Shown piece after piece: positions 33,685 through 46,006 of a DNA stretch of 64,000 nt (positions are counted from its first letter, which is position 1; the number at the start of each line of letters is the position of its first letter). A program made the position numbers and the translations under genes. The notes below the pieces were generated by a model. The model was given only the letters and a program-made list of their open reading frames with translations, searched no databases and was not told the origin of the DNA. The stretch spans positions 146,050 through 210,049 of the forward strand of contig NMRB01000631.1 in assembly GCA_002633025.1 (NCBI GenBank). The letters are read 5' to 3'. Source of the DNA: Notospermus geniculatus (lineage: Eukaryota; Nemertea; Pilidiophora; Heteronemertea; Lineidae).

Positions 33685-36600
33685 TTAAAGAATCTGTTCT
33701 GTTAATCAATGGAAACTAAATGGAAGTATTATTGCCAAAGGGAACAACAAATCAGCCCCAATTCATAAAAAGGAATATAAAAAAATATGTATCGATTGTC
33801 TCAGAGTGAATGGTAGTACGTGGTAGCAAATACGACGTACTGCTCTACATTACGATAAAAATAAATATTGACGGTTTCAACCTTGGCTTGTTTTGAAGAA
33901 AATGAATAAGAAGTGTGATGAATACATGTACAAAATATTGATCACAGGATTGTATTGGATTTTTAAAACAGAATCATTACGAAGTAAAATATTCAATTCA
34001 TTTCTCTTAATGATTAGAATGGCATACTAGTTCCTCAGCCCCTCACCCATCCACTCCCCGTAGGCTGCCACTGCCTTTACTCTCAAAACACTTGCAGAAA
34101 AAAACCAACAAGAAAGTGACTAACCTGAAATGATGTAACAGACAATCATTTAGAAATCAGATTTATCTCTTACATGTATAAAGTTTCAAAAACAGCATTT
34201 TTCCGATTGGCGGGTGTCTTGAAAAAAACCTGATGGACATGAAATGAAAGAACATCCAAAAATAAAACATAGCATAGAGGCTATTGCCGAAAATAGTACA
34301 TGAAATCCCGATTTGAGAAGAAAGTGGATATAACTACGCATCCAAACCTTTCATTCTCTCTGAAGATCAGAGAAAACAAGAAAAACACGATTTCATCATA
34401 AGGTATCACAGCAGCTGGTGTATAAGTAGTGCCGTATCCTCTCATTCCTTTTTGCCTGACGATAAATGGAGAGAAATCGACATCAAAGTCGATAGAAATC
34501 CGATGATTTTATGTTGTCTTGTTGGTCGAATAACAAGTTGTAGTACAGTCGGCGTCTCTTTCATCGAACATCACGTTTCATAACTGGACTCAGAAAGGCT
34601 TCCTTTTTGTTGTCAATAGAGTAAAGGATTACGCGAACGTTTTTTTCTCTCTATCCTCATACCACCCCAGTTCTCTTCTCTTTCAGTTTACTGCACAGAC
34701 GACACAACAAGAGATGACGATAAGAAACTAAAGAAGAAAGACAAGAAAAGTCACAAGCTTAGAATAGTTTCTCGTAATAGTCACAAATCCGGATTTCTTT
34801 GCAGATGTCCTGAAGCTGCTAGCACGTAGGGCCTATATACGGAAGTCTCAGTCATCAGTGACATCATCAGTGTGCAAATCATGATTTGAGCAATGACTTT
34901 TGGTATAAAGTGCAGGTTGCAGGTTGATGGTTTAACCCTACAGGCAGTCTCCTCGTACATGTACTATAGGCATTTTAATTTGCTCATTACAACAATCGGT
35001 TGGTATGAGAGAGAATCTGACTCTGACATGTATTGCAAGTAATCTACTAAACGTCAACATTTCAGTCAAAATCCGTAGGATGTCAGTTGCTAGTGCCACC
35101 TGTGATGAAGCGACACACACCGATATGAGCTTCAGAGCTAGCTGCCTCTAGGGCCCCTTTAAGGTCAGTGTTAGAGTCCAATGGTGAAGTTACATCCGGC
35201 CAATACTATTGCCTGCAGATCTACTAGCAACCTGCATTATGACCTATGTGCGCTACATGTACCTCATCTTTGTGAATCTGATTTCCGCAAAAAGGCAGAC
35301 ATGGTTTTGTATGCTACCAGCTTTAGTAGCACCTGTCAGTGAGATTATCTCGCAAAGATAATCTCCCAGACATCGATGACTTCGTATGTTTGCTGCTAGC
35401 TTGCCACACGGCTTGTTTAGTAGGTCATCGACGCTAACCAATCAACGACAACAGTGAGTTTTGCAATAGCCCGGTTAGGCCTACGACAACGTTTATCGGT
35501 GATTCACTTGTTGTTGGAGTAGGCTTTATCAATTTAGGGAATCGTCCCTTAGGTTGTTGGTCGCCAACCGGACCTTTGCGAAAACCCACTAAGGTAAAAA
35601 GGCTAGGGCGAATTAGACATTTGCCGTTCTAGCTGCTGATTCAGATAGGGCAACAAAGATCAGCTTCTGACTTGCTGGGTCATCCCTTTTCGGTCTCTCG
35701 TAGGTGGCCGCAGGCGAAATCTTCATGGGACGCAGTTCATTTGGGTGTACTACCCGATGAACTAAATGACAATCACCACAGTAATTTAATTTTCTGAACT
35801 TTGTTTCTGACTTCATTCAGTAGTAAACTCGATAATGATTCAGAAGCTCTGCTCTTTGTCGTTACTTCCTGTTCGGTGTAGCCGAGGGCAAAATCAAAAT
35901 ATTGTAGTCTTAAACGTTGAAACAAACACTTAACTTAATGCCGCTAAATGAACTATCAAACGACACGTAATTGACTTAATGGTATGGACCTGTAATGTGA
36001 TTATTATAGTAAGAGTTAACTAATTACGATATAAAGTTTTGAGAAAATCGGGCATCCTAAGAATGTCAGGGTTTCTTCGCTTGCTCGTGATGAAGGAGGA
36101 AGCGAGCGTTAACAACCACTGATTACCTCAGGATAAAATCAGGAGACTCATCGCCTCTTCCTGGAGACAACGCCCCATTTTAGGACTGTTTATTGGTGGA
36201 AAATCCAATCACTCGACGTCACGTCAGCATTGCAAGAGGCAATCAAATCTCATTGGTAAAGAACACTTCAGTATGAAATTTGGAATTTAACTTCAAAACC
36301 AAGCCACTCTTCCTTTCAACTGCTATTCAAAAGCCCCCACCTCGGTCGCTGACCATCGGAGTTTCCCCGAACATGTTCGTGTACGTTCTCAGAACTGCTG
36401 CATTTGACCAGTTCAGTACAAAAGAAATCGTTTTTAGCCCGTTTGGCCTGATAGGCCAAACAGGCTTATGTTGTGCTTGGCGCCTTTTTTGGTCCGTCGC
36501 GGGTGCGTGCATGCACGCCGAAGGGCTATACTTTGATATGGTGTGAGCTATCGCGTTGAAGCTCTGTACACCTGTATGGCTATTGCCTTCAGGTTTAGTG

Positions 36601-36857
36601 ATTTCCTGACGAAATTTCTGTGAAAGCTGATTCTTGACTTTGCACTTGGGGGCCCCAATACCCAAATTACAAAATCTCCTTTTCTCCTGAACTAAGCAAC
36701 AGAACTTCATCAATTTTTTATAATCATAGATATATCTAACAAGGACATAACATAATGCTCGAATTTTTTATTTGACCTACTTTTCAAGGTGGCCACAGAG
36801 GTCAAAGTTCGTCTGAAATTACGAGGTTGGCATGTAAGTTCGTGTTGAAACTTTGCA
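33685..36857. other. No supported gene; two small hairpins
   Basis: GAGATTATCT and AGATAATCTC (35341-35365) and AGCCCGTTTGGCCT with AGGCCAAACAGGCT (36436-36466) form tight hairpins of unknown meaning. The 128-codon minus-strand frame at 36327-36713 overlaps an 88-codon plus-strand frame and has no motif. Confidence 0.35.
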
Positions 36858-37091
36858 CATACGGGAGAATCCAACTTACCTCGACGCGAGTCCATGTCAT
36901 AAAATTTTCAAAGTTCTAATAATGCCGTAATATAGTAGGGGTAGCATAATGGTAAATGGAACAGCTTGTATTATACCTAAGCTGTTCCATCTACGATTAT
37001 GCTACCCCTACTATATTACGATATTATTAGAACTTACACAATTTTTATGACCTGGACTCGCGTCGAGGTAAGTTGGATTCTCTCCCGTATG
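36858..37091. repeat. Large palindrome with about 110-bp arms
   Basis: The left arm (CATACGGGAGAATCCAACTT at 36858 through TGGAACAGCTT at 36967) and the right arm (AAGCTGTTCCA at 36979 to TCTCCCGTATG at 37091) are reverse complements with few mismatches. An 11-base loop separates them. The inner part AATATAGTAGGGGTAGCATAA is nearly exact. There is no coding and no evident target-site duplication. It is a MITE or an inverted duplication. Confidence 0.85.
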
Positions 37092-37866
37092 TACTCCGAG
37101 GTCACAGATACCAGATATGGTATGTTTGGGGTTCTGATATGGCTTTTGATGACTTCCATCATCATGCTAATATGCAAGCGGGCACAGTGCCATTGGCAGT
37201 ATTTTTTTGCTGAAACAACCAGCATCGAAAAGATTAAAGCAACACTCAAACGATATTGAGCTCACTTGGTCAATGACAAGAAATTGCATTGTCAATGAAT
37301 TTTCCACACTGTGCAGTCTCGATCATTAGGCTGAAACTGCCAAACTTGGAAGCACGGCTGCTGTTGTTGGCGACGAAGGAGAGGCAACTAGGCATTCTTT
37401 GAACAGAAAAGGAAGGTAACTCGCGTCATAATCCAGCAGCGCAGGAAGAATAGACTCCATACTCCAAATACACAAAACATCGTTTGTTTTCACGAACGTC
37501 AAATGATATTTTAAGCCGGAAATAACCGTAACAAAGCATGAAGGGAGAGGCTGGAAGTATTTCGCTGCAGCAAAGATTTTCTTGTAAAGGGTAAGAGAGA
37601 TATAACTTTTGCATCAATCTAAAAATAAATCAGGTCACATAATTTCCGTTTGGAAAGATCAAAGAGATCATCGGCGTAGGACATCAGAGGGGAACGAAAA
37701 ACGGGTTGGCAAAAGTTAGAATGGATAATAGCGGGGTGGCATCAGATCCACTTCTTGTTATGGCAAAGGGAACCCAAGGCCGTGGTCTCACCATCTTCGT
37801 GGACGTATATAATTATCTGTTCTGTTTTAATTTGATGTTAGTGAGTTTTTTGCTCTGCCCGGTTTT
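37092..37866. other. No recognisable feature
   Basis: No supported frame or repeat partner. Confidence 0.35.
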
Positions 37867-39890
37867 GGTACACCATTAGGCCTAATATGAATTGTGAGTT
37901 TTCCCAACCACCCGGTTTGGCCAATGCATGGTTACACTTATACTTACTGTTGGGGTAAAAAAATTATAACCTAAAGGTAATCCTAGTCCTAGGTATAACT
38001 GGGAGATTGTGAAGATGTTCTATTCAAAAGTAGTACATGAAATGATGTATATGTATTTACTTAATTTGTGCAGTACAAATAAATTCACTTCCTTGATCTC
38101 AACTAGAAATTGTCTGACGAAGACCCCGGTTGGCCCACATTTTCCAAGCTGTTTTATCCGAAACCTGTTTTTAACAAAAATCTGCTCTAACATAAGAGGC
38201 AGTTTAAATTCATATTTTCAAAAGTGCTATAAGACTAAACGCTGTTCTTACTGAAACGTTGTTTCAGCCAGCGTTTTAAATGAGTTTACTATGCGTAAAC
38301 ACCACTATTGCGACAGTGGCCATAGGCCTGCAATTAAAGTACTAGATTAAAATGCATTTTTGCATTAAAACTGCTTTGAAAATATGTGCCCGGAGTCTGT
38401 CGCTGTGACAAGACAAGCCAACAGGAAGTTAGACATTCCCCTACCTTGCTCTAGCGAAAACGCTTTTTAAGGGAGATCAAAAATATGTGTTAGCGTTAAA
38501 ACCCTTTGGAAAATATGAAAGTTAAAATGCATTTTTGTCGGAGCGCTCTAAAACTAAAACGACTTCGAAAATATGATTTTTCCTAAAATGCATTTTAGCG
38601 TTAAAACAGCTTTGAAAATATGGGCCCTAATGTTTACTGCAAATAAATTCGAAACAGAATAGAAGTGTGGATACTACATGTATGAGCACTACAGAAGCGT
38701 TATTCTGTTCTTACTTGGTTTTTATTACCCTGCTATTGAGCAGGGCGACAAAAAATGTCAATAGACTCATTAAAGTGTTCCTCTCCACGGAAATCTTTAG
38801 TAAAAGGCGAAAGATTTATGCGTGGGGTTGAAGAGAAACCAGAGTGCTGGATACACCGCTCAGGATGATAGCCATCCAAAAAGACTTTATCTGTTTCTTG
38901 GTGTGAACGCTGGAAAATTATGCAGCAATTTACTTCGTCAAATATTTATTTGGAATATATACACAGTACAGGAAAATGATCACGATTATAAAAGAATTTG
39001 AGCAATTTTCTTATGTAAAGTAAAACTACCCAGTCGTTCATGACGGGTCCCTGAGCTGAAGAACTGAATGGAATTCACCACCTCCAAAAGAGATCCAAGT
39101 TTATGACGTTATCAGTACGTCATCACGAACGAAAACAGCTACAACATTTCCTATTTTGCTCGGAATCATTCGTGACCGATCGGCAACTGCGAGTGCTAAT
39201 GATATGCAGAGGGGGTCAAGAGGTCAGCGTTGTTTAAAACGGAAACCCGAATTTGATTTTGTGATGTGGCACGTTGTTAGCATAGCATGCATCTACAGTG
39301 CTAGTTACGCTAACAGGATCACTAAAACGGTTTGAAAGGGGTTCTGTCCCAAACCAAGTTATTTTCAATGTGTAAATAATGAAACAATACACACATCGAC
39401 TAATTTTCAGCGGTTTTTAGGTGGAACTGGCTCAGATGGACAATGGTGGCGTCCATTTTACCGTCAACCATGCCCACAGTGCCAGAGTGTAACACAAATC
39501 AATCATAATAATTTGGGAAATTTCGATGAAATGTTAGGTGTAATATTCTTTTGTTAAATTGTTGTTAAAAAACAATGATATAAGAAAATTGCTTTACTGG
39601 TGTTATGGTCCTAACTATTTTCGTGTGCTGTGTAGACATTTACAGATATTTGACGAAGTAAATTGCTGCATAAATTACCAGCGTTCACACCAAGAAACAG
39701 ATAAAGTCCTTTTGGATGACTATCATTATGAGCTGTGTATCCAGCACTCTGGTTTCTCTTCAACCCCACGCATAAATCTTTCGCCTTTTACTAAAGATTT
39801 CCGTGGAGAGGAACACTCTAATGAGTCTATAGACATTTTTTGTAGCCCTGCTAAATAGCAGGGTAATAATAGCCGATTAAAGATCAGAAC
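37867..39890 (+). repeat. Tandem segment, copy I
   Basis: This 2-kb segment recurs at 40056-41604. Both begin GGTACACCATTAGGCCTAAT and end GCCGATTAAAGATCAGAAC. Identity is high except that copy I carries about 380 extra bases (roughly 38240-38640). Those extra bases hold at least four degenerate repeats of a TTAAAAC-GCTTTGAAAATATG motif. Each segment contains a 1.14-kb inverted-repeat element. Copies lie head-to-tail, 165 bp apart. Confidence 0.85.
38724..39867. mobile_element. 1.14-kb inverted-repeat element with hairpin ends, copy I
   Basis: The arms are at least 226 bp, weakening out to about 310 bp. They start ATTACCCTGCTATTGAGCAG and end with CTGCTAAATAGCAGGGTAAT. Each terminus is itself a hairpin (CCCTGCT-loop-AGCAGGG). 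The unique centre of about 500 bp includes TTCCTATTTTGCTCGGAATC and AGGGGGTCAAGAGGTCAGC. The right arm contains a 99-codon plus-strand frame (39559-39858) with no recognised domain. No transposase is present, and the superfamily is unknown. Confidence 0.85.
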
Positions 39891-40055
39891 GTCCCACCGT
39901 GCCCAAGAACAGGACTGCAGATAACCGACGAGAGCCAAGTTGATGGCAGTGGGATCTACCACTGTGTTTGCATGCCTAGCAACCTGCACACATGAAATCG
40001 AGTCAAATCTGTGCGTCTTTTTTACACAAACAGGTTAAAAAGAACTTTCTCCTCT

Positions 40056-41604
40056 GGTACACCATTAGGCCTAATATTAATTGTGAGTTTTCCCAATCAC
40101 CCGGTTGGGCCAATGGTTACACTTATCCTTACTGTGCGGGTACAAAAATAATAACCTAAAGGTAATCCTAGTCTAAGGCATATCGGGGATATTGTGAAGA
40201 TGTTCTATTCAAAAGTAGTACACGTATTCGCTTGTGCAGTACCAATAAATGTACTTCCTTGTTCTCAACTAGAAAATGCCTGAGGAATACCCAGTTTGGG
40301 GTCGAAAATTTTATTCGGAGACGACTTTATGTTCACTACGAATAAATTTCGAGACAGAATAGAAGTGTGGATGGAAGAGTCTATTATGAGCACTACACAG
40401 GTTGAGGCGTTATTCTGTTCTTTATTTGGTTTTTATTACCCTGCCATTGAGCAGGGCTACAAAAAATGTCTATAGACTCATTAGAGTGTTCCTCTCCACG
40501 GAAATCTTTAGTAAAAGGCGAAAGATTTATGCGTGGGGTTGAAGAGAAACCAGAGTGCTGGAATCACCGCTCAGGATGATAGCCATCCAAAAAGACTTTA
40601 TCTGTTTCTTGGTGTGAACGCTGGAAATTTATGCAGCAATTTACTTCGTCAAATATTTATGTGGAGTATATACACAGTACAGGAAAAAGATCACGAATAT
40701 AAAAGAATCTGAGCAATTTTCTTATGTAAAGCAAAATTACCCAGTCGTCCATGACGGGTCCCTGAGCTGAAGAACTGAATGGAATTCACCACCTCCAAAT
40801 CAGATCCAAGTTTCTGACGTTATCAGTACGTCATCACGAACGAAAACAGCTACAGCATTTCCTATTTTGCTCGGAATCATTCGTGACCGATCGGCAACTG
40901 CGAATGCTAATGATATGCAGAGGGGGTCAAGAGGTCAGCGTTGTATAAGACGGAAACCCGAACTTGATTTTGAATGTGGCACGTTGTTAGCACAGCATGT
41001 ATCTACAGTGTTAGTTACGCTAAACAGGATCACTAAAACGGTTTGAGAGGGGTTCTGTCCCAAACCAAGTTATTTTCAATGTGTTAATAATGAAAAATAC
41101 ACAAATCGAATAATTTTCAGCGGTTTGCAGGTGGCAACTTGCTCAGATGGACAATGGTGGCTTCCATTTTACCGTCAACCATGCCCACAGTGCCAGAGTG
41201 TAATACAAATCAATCATAATAATTTGGGAACTTTCGATGGAATGTTAGGTGTAATATTCTTTTGTTAAATTGTTGTTAAAAAACAATGATATAAGAAAAT
41301 TGCTTTACTGGTGTTATGGTCCTAACTATTTTCGTGTGCTGTGTAGACATTCCGTACAGATATTTGACGAAGTAAATTCCTGCATAAATTACCAGCGTTC
41401 ACACCAGGAAACAGATAAAGTCCTTTTGGATGACTATCATTATGAGCTGTGTATCCAGCACTCTGGTTTCTCTTCAGCCGCACGCATAAATCTTTCGCCT
41501 TTTACTAAAGATTTCCGTGGAGAGAAACACTCTAGTTAGTCTATAGACATTTTTTGTAGCCCTGCTGAATAGCAGGGTAATAATAGCCGATTAAAGATCA
41601 GAAC
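40056..41604 (+). repeat. Tandem segment, copy II
   Basis: Second copy of the 37867-39890 segment, 1549 bp, lacking the 380-bp extra block. Differences are mostly substitutions plus small indels (for example an added CCG near 41353), so the duplication is not recent enough to be an assembly overlap. Sequence diverges right after GATCAGAAC on both copies. Confidence 0.85.
40435..41581. mobile_element. 1.14-kb inverted-repeat element with hairpin ends, copy II
   Basis: Same architecture as 38724-39867: terminal hairpin CCCTGCCATTGAGCAGGG on the left and CCCTGCTGAATAGCAGGG on the right, long arms, and a shared centre. The right-arm frame stays open for 89 codons (41270-41539). It differs from the first copy by an in-frame 3-base insertion and ends earlier. 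No transposase coding is visible. Confidence 0.85.
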
Positions 41605-41714
41605 ACGTGGAAAATGGGCATAAAACTTGGACAGGGAATTTTCCCACTCCATCGGTAGGGCACAAAGTGTTAATGTCGTCCAAACTAGTGTACCCAGGTT
41701 ACGGAGTTGGGATG

Positions 41715-41830
41715 GTTAGCATTGACGGCTAGGGTCAGGACTAGGTTTAGGATTAGGGTAGGGGTCACTGACAAGGGTTGAGGGTCAGGGTTGGGGTTAG
41801 GGTTAGGGGCTTGGGCTAGGAATTAGTGTG
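41715..41830 (+). repeat. Degenerate telomere-like repeat tract
   Basis: Imperfect runs of GGGTTAGGG, GGATTAGGGT, GGGTCAGGGT and GGGGTTAGGGTTAGGGG over about 115 bp resemble (TTAGGG)n. It is interstitial, lies next to the duplicated segment, and is strongly mutated. Confidence 0.6.
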
Positions 41831-43472
41831 TTCCCCATGTCACAGACATGTCACATGTCTCTAAAGGACGGCTAATAGACCTCGGGACCACCATTTAAGA
41901 GAATATTAGCTGCTTTTGTTGACGAAGCACTGAATCAACATCATCTCAAGAATAAACGCTCGGTTACATTAATCCTTTATTGGAAACTAATAACGGCAAT
42001 AAGCATTACGACTCGATATATCCTGTATCTCCCATGCCAAACGAAAGTATCTTCACCTTTGACGAGTGGATGTATGATTCTAAGAATATCAGGACCACTT
42101 AGCTCCCTCACCGCGCATTGAGATATATGGTGGCAGAGGTTGCAAGAATACAGTTTTTCGGAAATCACCAATGTTTAAACCAGAACGAGGTTACAGGTCA
42201 CTGGTAGGCTATACTATCAATAGCACACTCGGCTATTGTACAACCAAAGTACTGTAGCATCTATTAGCATCACAGGACATTGCTTTTCCACCTGTGGCCT
42301 TGTTCTGAGATAAACATGGCTGACTTTCCTTGCCGAGGTGTATTATGAATTCCTGATTTATACTACCCCAGGTCGAAGTGCATGGTCGATCAAGCTATGT
42401 CACGCAGGATCAAGTGAAAACAGTATTTTATCATACGAAGTTAGTATCCCTGAGCTTCCATGGAACTATCAGCAATCAACTGCAACTCCATCTACATTGT
42501 ATCTAGGAAGATAGATAGACATACATGTAGAACCTATTGTCAATGAACATCCACTCAACAGGCATTAAGCAAGTCAGCACCGCCATCTTTACTCGTTAGC
42601 AGTAGCTGCAACAAGCAAGACGTTGATGTCTGAGGCTAGAACTGCTACCATTCTTCACCGACAGAACAGGTCTGGTTCCAGTACTTTAGCATACGTGCCG
42701 CCACATTCACTCTCTCCAGCGCTGCAGTATTGCCAATAAAGGAAGGTAATCTGTAATAGGAGCTGTCAGCGAGTTGACCACTAGGTGTCACTAGGGCCCA
42801 ATTCAATGCATCTAGCGGACCCAGTCATTATCGATCGAGCAGCGATCATAATAGATTTCCTGTACATTTGGTCCGCTAAGAGTGTGCTGCCATCTGTTAG
42901 CAATATGCGCGGCTAACTGCTCCTATTACTCGGGGCTGATTTATCCAGGCTGACGGGAGAATCAGCGCGGCTCAGGCAATGACGAAAAAACCCCACAGGC
43001 AGGTGTGTGACTTACAGCGAGATCAGACACGTCAGGCAGACTCCTGCGATGGGCGATTTCTATCCGAATCGGAGAACGGATGGTTGGACGGGAGAGCTTG
43101 CAATAATAAGTGAGGAAGAGGTATGTTGGAGTGAAAGATTCCGAACGCAGTCTGACTGAAACGCTCCACCAATACTTCACTGCGGCTTCGAACCAACTTA
43201 TTGGCCTTCAACTGTCAAAGACAACACCAACGTCAGGAGAGGCATGAACCAATCAGGTTTTACGTTTGATAAGAACCACGCGGCCAAGAGGTGGTGATTG
43301 AATTCGTCAGAAGCAAGAACTCAAGAATAATGCTAGTGTACCAAGGGGTACATGTTGGTCAAAAATCAAGGTGAAGCTGTTGCAGAGAATGAGAGACGCG
43401 CGTTTTTCTATCACAAAAGTGCGTGGACATGTGGAGAGCACAGCCTACATGTTGGGAAACAATCCTCTGCCA
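41831..43472. other. No supported gene
   Basis: Minus-strand frames at 41977 and 42962 have no motifs. A short inverted pair, TAGCGGACC and GGTCCGCTA, lies near 42814-42880. Confidence 0.35.
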
Positions 43473-43802
43473 CACCTGTTAAAAATTATTAATTTTACAG
43501 TAGTAATTTTGCAGTAATTTTACAGAAAGTGCCTGCAGCAGAGTCCCCAGCACTTTCTGTAAATTTACATAATTTTTTAATGGTATGATTCATGTTTTCC
43601 TGTGGTTGCACTCCATTGGACATCCCATTATGATGCTTTCTGAGAGCAGTATGAAATATAATTTGGTCAGCCTCCAGTAAAGTCTCTGTTAACATTTATT
43701 TAAGTCTGTAGTTTTACAGATCACTCTATAATTTTACAGATCCAGTGCTGGGGACTCTGCTGCACAGATTTTCTGTAAAATCTTCTGTTATTTCTAACAG
43801 TG
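43473..43802. mobile_element. CACTG-ended MITE with TTTTACAG subterminal repeats
   Basis: The left end CACCTGTTAAAAATTATTAA and the right end TTATTTCTAACAGTG are degenerate inverted repeats. Deeper blocks are well matched: TGCAGCAGAGTCCCCAGCAC at 43532 and its mirror at 43745. Multiple TTTTACAG words line both sides. Ends starting CACTG plus subterminal repeats suggest a CACTA/EnSpm-type non-autonomous element. A 3-bp target duplication is not visible. Confidence 0.6.
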
Positions 43803-44584
43803 TAGGACCATCTTTGGCCTGGACACCGACTGCTTACCATGTCGTCATTTAGAAGCGGCGAAATGTGGCAGCCAGACTGTTACTGAGAATCAAGTTATCT
43901 ACCTTCAACGCAATTTTGTGATCACAAAATAAGAGACGCTCCTTCTTCTATCAATGGCGTAGATCGGCATGTGGCATAGCTGTTGGACAACATTCGGTCT
44001 GTCCACGTGTATGACCATGCTGGGAGTCTGTGGGTCAACTGCTTGACATCGCNGTACAGATACAGCTTTGGATTACAATGAGAAATATGACAACTGTTCG
44101 TCAGCCCTTGAAACTATACGTCGGATTATGTCTTAGAAAACGCCACGTAACGTCCTCTTATCGAACTGGCACTAAGACAGATACTTTCGTCTTCCAAAGA
44201 CGAAGTACCTGGAGTCGCTTTTAAGTATAATTGCCGAGAAACAGTAAACTCCTTGTCATGGGCAACAATGGGGAAATTGAGGAAAGAATCGATACGACTT
44301 TTTCTTATCTGGCAGAGAACATCTTGCCGTTAGAAATGATAACAAAGAGGGAACATGATCTATTGGGGGCAGGTGTAGTCGTAAAAGATGGAGACGTAAA
44401 ATAGCCTTTTCTCCATTCTTTTATTTGTCGTAGCATTTCACAGAAGAGTCGGTATGTCAAGTAAAGACTGTGTACCGAATTAAAGGACGTCTAGCCTCTA
44501 AGAATGTTCAAGTGTTGTGATTGTGGAATTGAGTTTTGCTCTGTTTAAGACCTAACACTGCAGGCCTTGTTTAAATTTAACAAA
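43803..44584. other. No supported gene
   Basis: One N at 44053 interrupts a short plus-strand frame. No recognised motif. Confidence 0.3.
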
Positions 44585-44830
44585 AATGCTCCCCAACGAA
44601 AAGGAGTTCCTCAATGCTATTGTTATCAACAGGAGAACAATGGAGTGTTTGTACGTGACGTCACAGCGGCCATGTTGGAGGCATATAACAAAAGAACAGA
44701 CTTTCAAAACAGTCGAAGTTAATCTCCATAGACCGTGACTGGCGAAAAATTCTTTTGTTTATACCTCCAACATGGCCACCGTGCAAACACTCTATAGCCT
44801 TGAGGAACTCCTTTTACGTTGAGGAGCATT
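44585..44830. mobile_element. Palindromic MITE with GGCCATGTTGGAGG block
   Basis: AATGCTCCCCAACGAAAAGG at the left is mirrored by CCTTTTACGTTGAGGAGCATT at the right. Further inward GAGTGTTTGTACGTGAC, GGCCATGTTGGAGG and AACAAAAGAA are mirrored by TTCTTTTGTT, CCTCCAACATGGCC and GCAAACACTC. The arms total about 110 bases of a 246-bp element. No coding. Confidence 0.8.
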
Positions 44831-46006
44831 CTAAAATACGGGCCACAGTTTTCCTATGAAAAACTACCAACTCGTTCTCGTCCAAATTTCATTGCCATGC
44901 AGCGGTGCACGCCATCACCATCAAGATTCTACGTTGACACCTACATGTAACAGACGACAGGTTCCGAAAGCAGCTAGTAAATATAGTCTTTCAAAGGTCA
45001 TTGATTTATCACTTCATCCTTGTCAGGGATTTGGTTTTCCAACTCCAGTCACATCATGGCCTGCTGTTATCGAATTGATCACCAGACGAGACCAGTTTTT
45101 TTCGACAACGTTATCGAACGTCGATGCGAGTCCATGACAACATTAAGACATGACACGGTGCATTTCCGAGTCTGTATGAGGTTGACCGTATTCTCGCCAC
45201 GCAACGTCTGCACGATATCACAAACGAGATTCCAATGTATCAATCAATGAAGAAATCGACGGCGTCACGGATATCCGATTATTGAAGACTTCACAGGAAA
45301 TTCTGATATGTTTGAAAACTCGGGGGAGATGAGGCATCATTTTCTGGGTCGTCTCGCTGAGCAGCTTCCGAACCATGCTTCATGATCTCGTAATAGATAT
45401 AAATCTAGCTCAGATAAGAAGCCTCATGCCCTCATCACACTGAGTTAGTTCTCAGAACGTTCTTGAAAATGTTGCCGAACGGGCTCAAACTGTGTACAAA
45501 CGGAGTGGACGTACTGTTTTACAGTCTTCTTACGAACTTCATGGACGGGTTCGGACGGGAAGGGTGGTCCAGCACTTTGAGGCATTATTTGGCCAACGTT
45601 AAACGTTCTAGCCCGTTTTACGATTTTTTAGGACGGGACAGGACGTTTGGAGAAAAAACTTCAGTGTCACAGTACCTTCATATTCACTGTGGACGATACA
45701 TCTGGTATACATCTTTATACTTCTGGTAGCTCGACTTGAAAGTGCCAGCCTGAAGAAGACCCCGGTTGGGTTGGGGTCGAAAATTCGCAAAATTTCTGGG
45801 GGACGACTTCGGTTATTATATCTGGACGATACAAAAGATATACAGTCACGGAGAATGGTCCACTGACAGTGTCTTTGTTACTTAGAGTTGCCAAGTGCAC
45901 ATTTTAATGCCTCTGATAGAAAAGCTGATAGAAAAACCTTTGACTAGGTTGACAACTCTGCCAGACCCTGTGCAAAAAGAATATGATCAATAGATATTTT
46001 TTGTGG
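44831..46006. other. No supported gene; one hairpin motif
   Basis: At 45753-45782, GAAGAAGACCCCGGTTGG...GGGGTCGAAAATT forms a small hairpin. It resembles GACCCCGGTTGG at 38117 and GGGGTCGAAAATT near 40306, so it is a short dispersed motif. Frames at 44856-45250 and 45463-45729 have no recognised domains. Confidence 0.35.

Noticed and set aside
36327-36713. 128-codon minus-strand frame
   Set aside because: No motif; an 88-codon frame on the other strand overlaps, and both read across the 36436-36466 hairpin.
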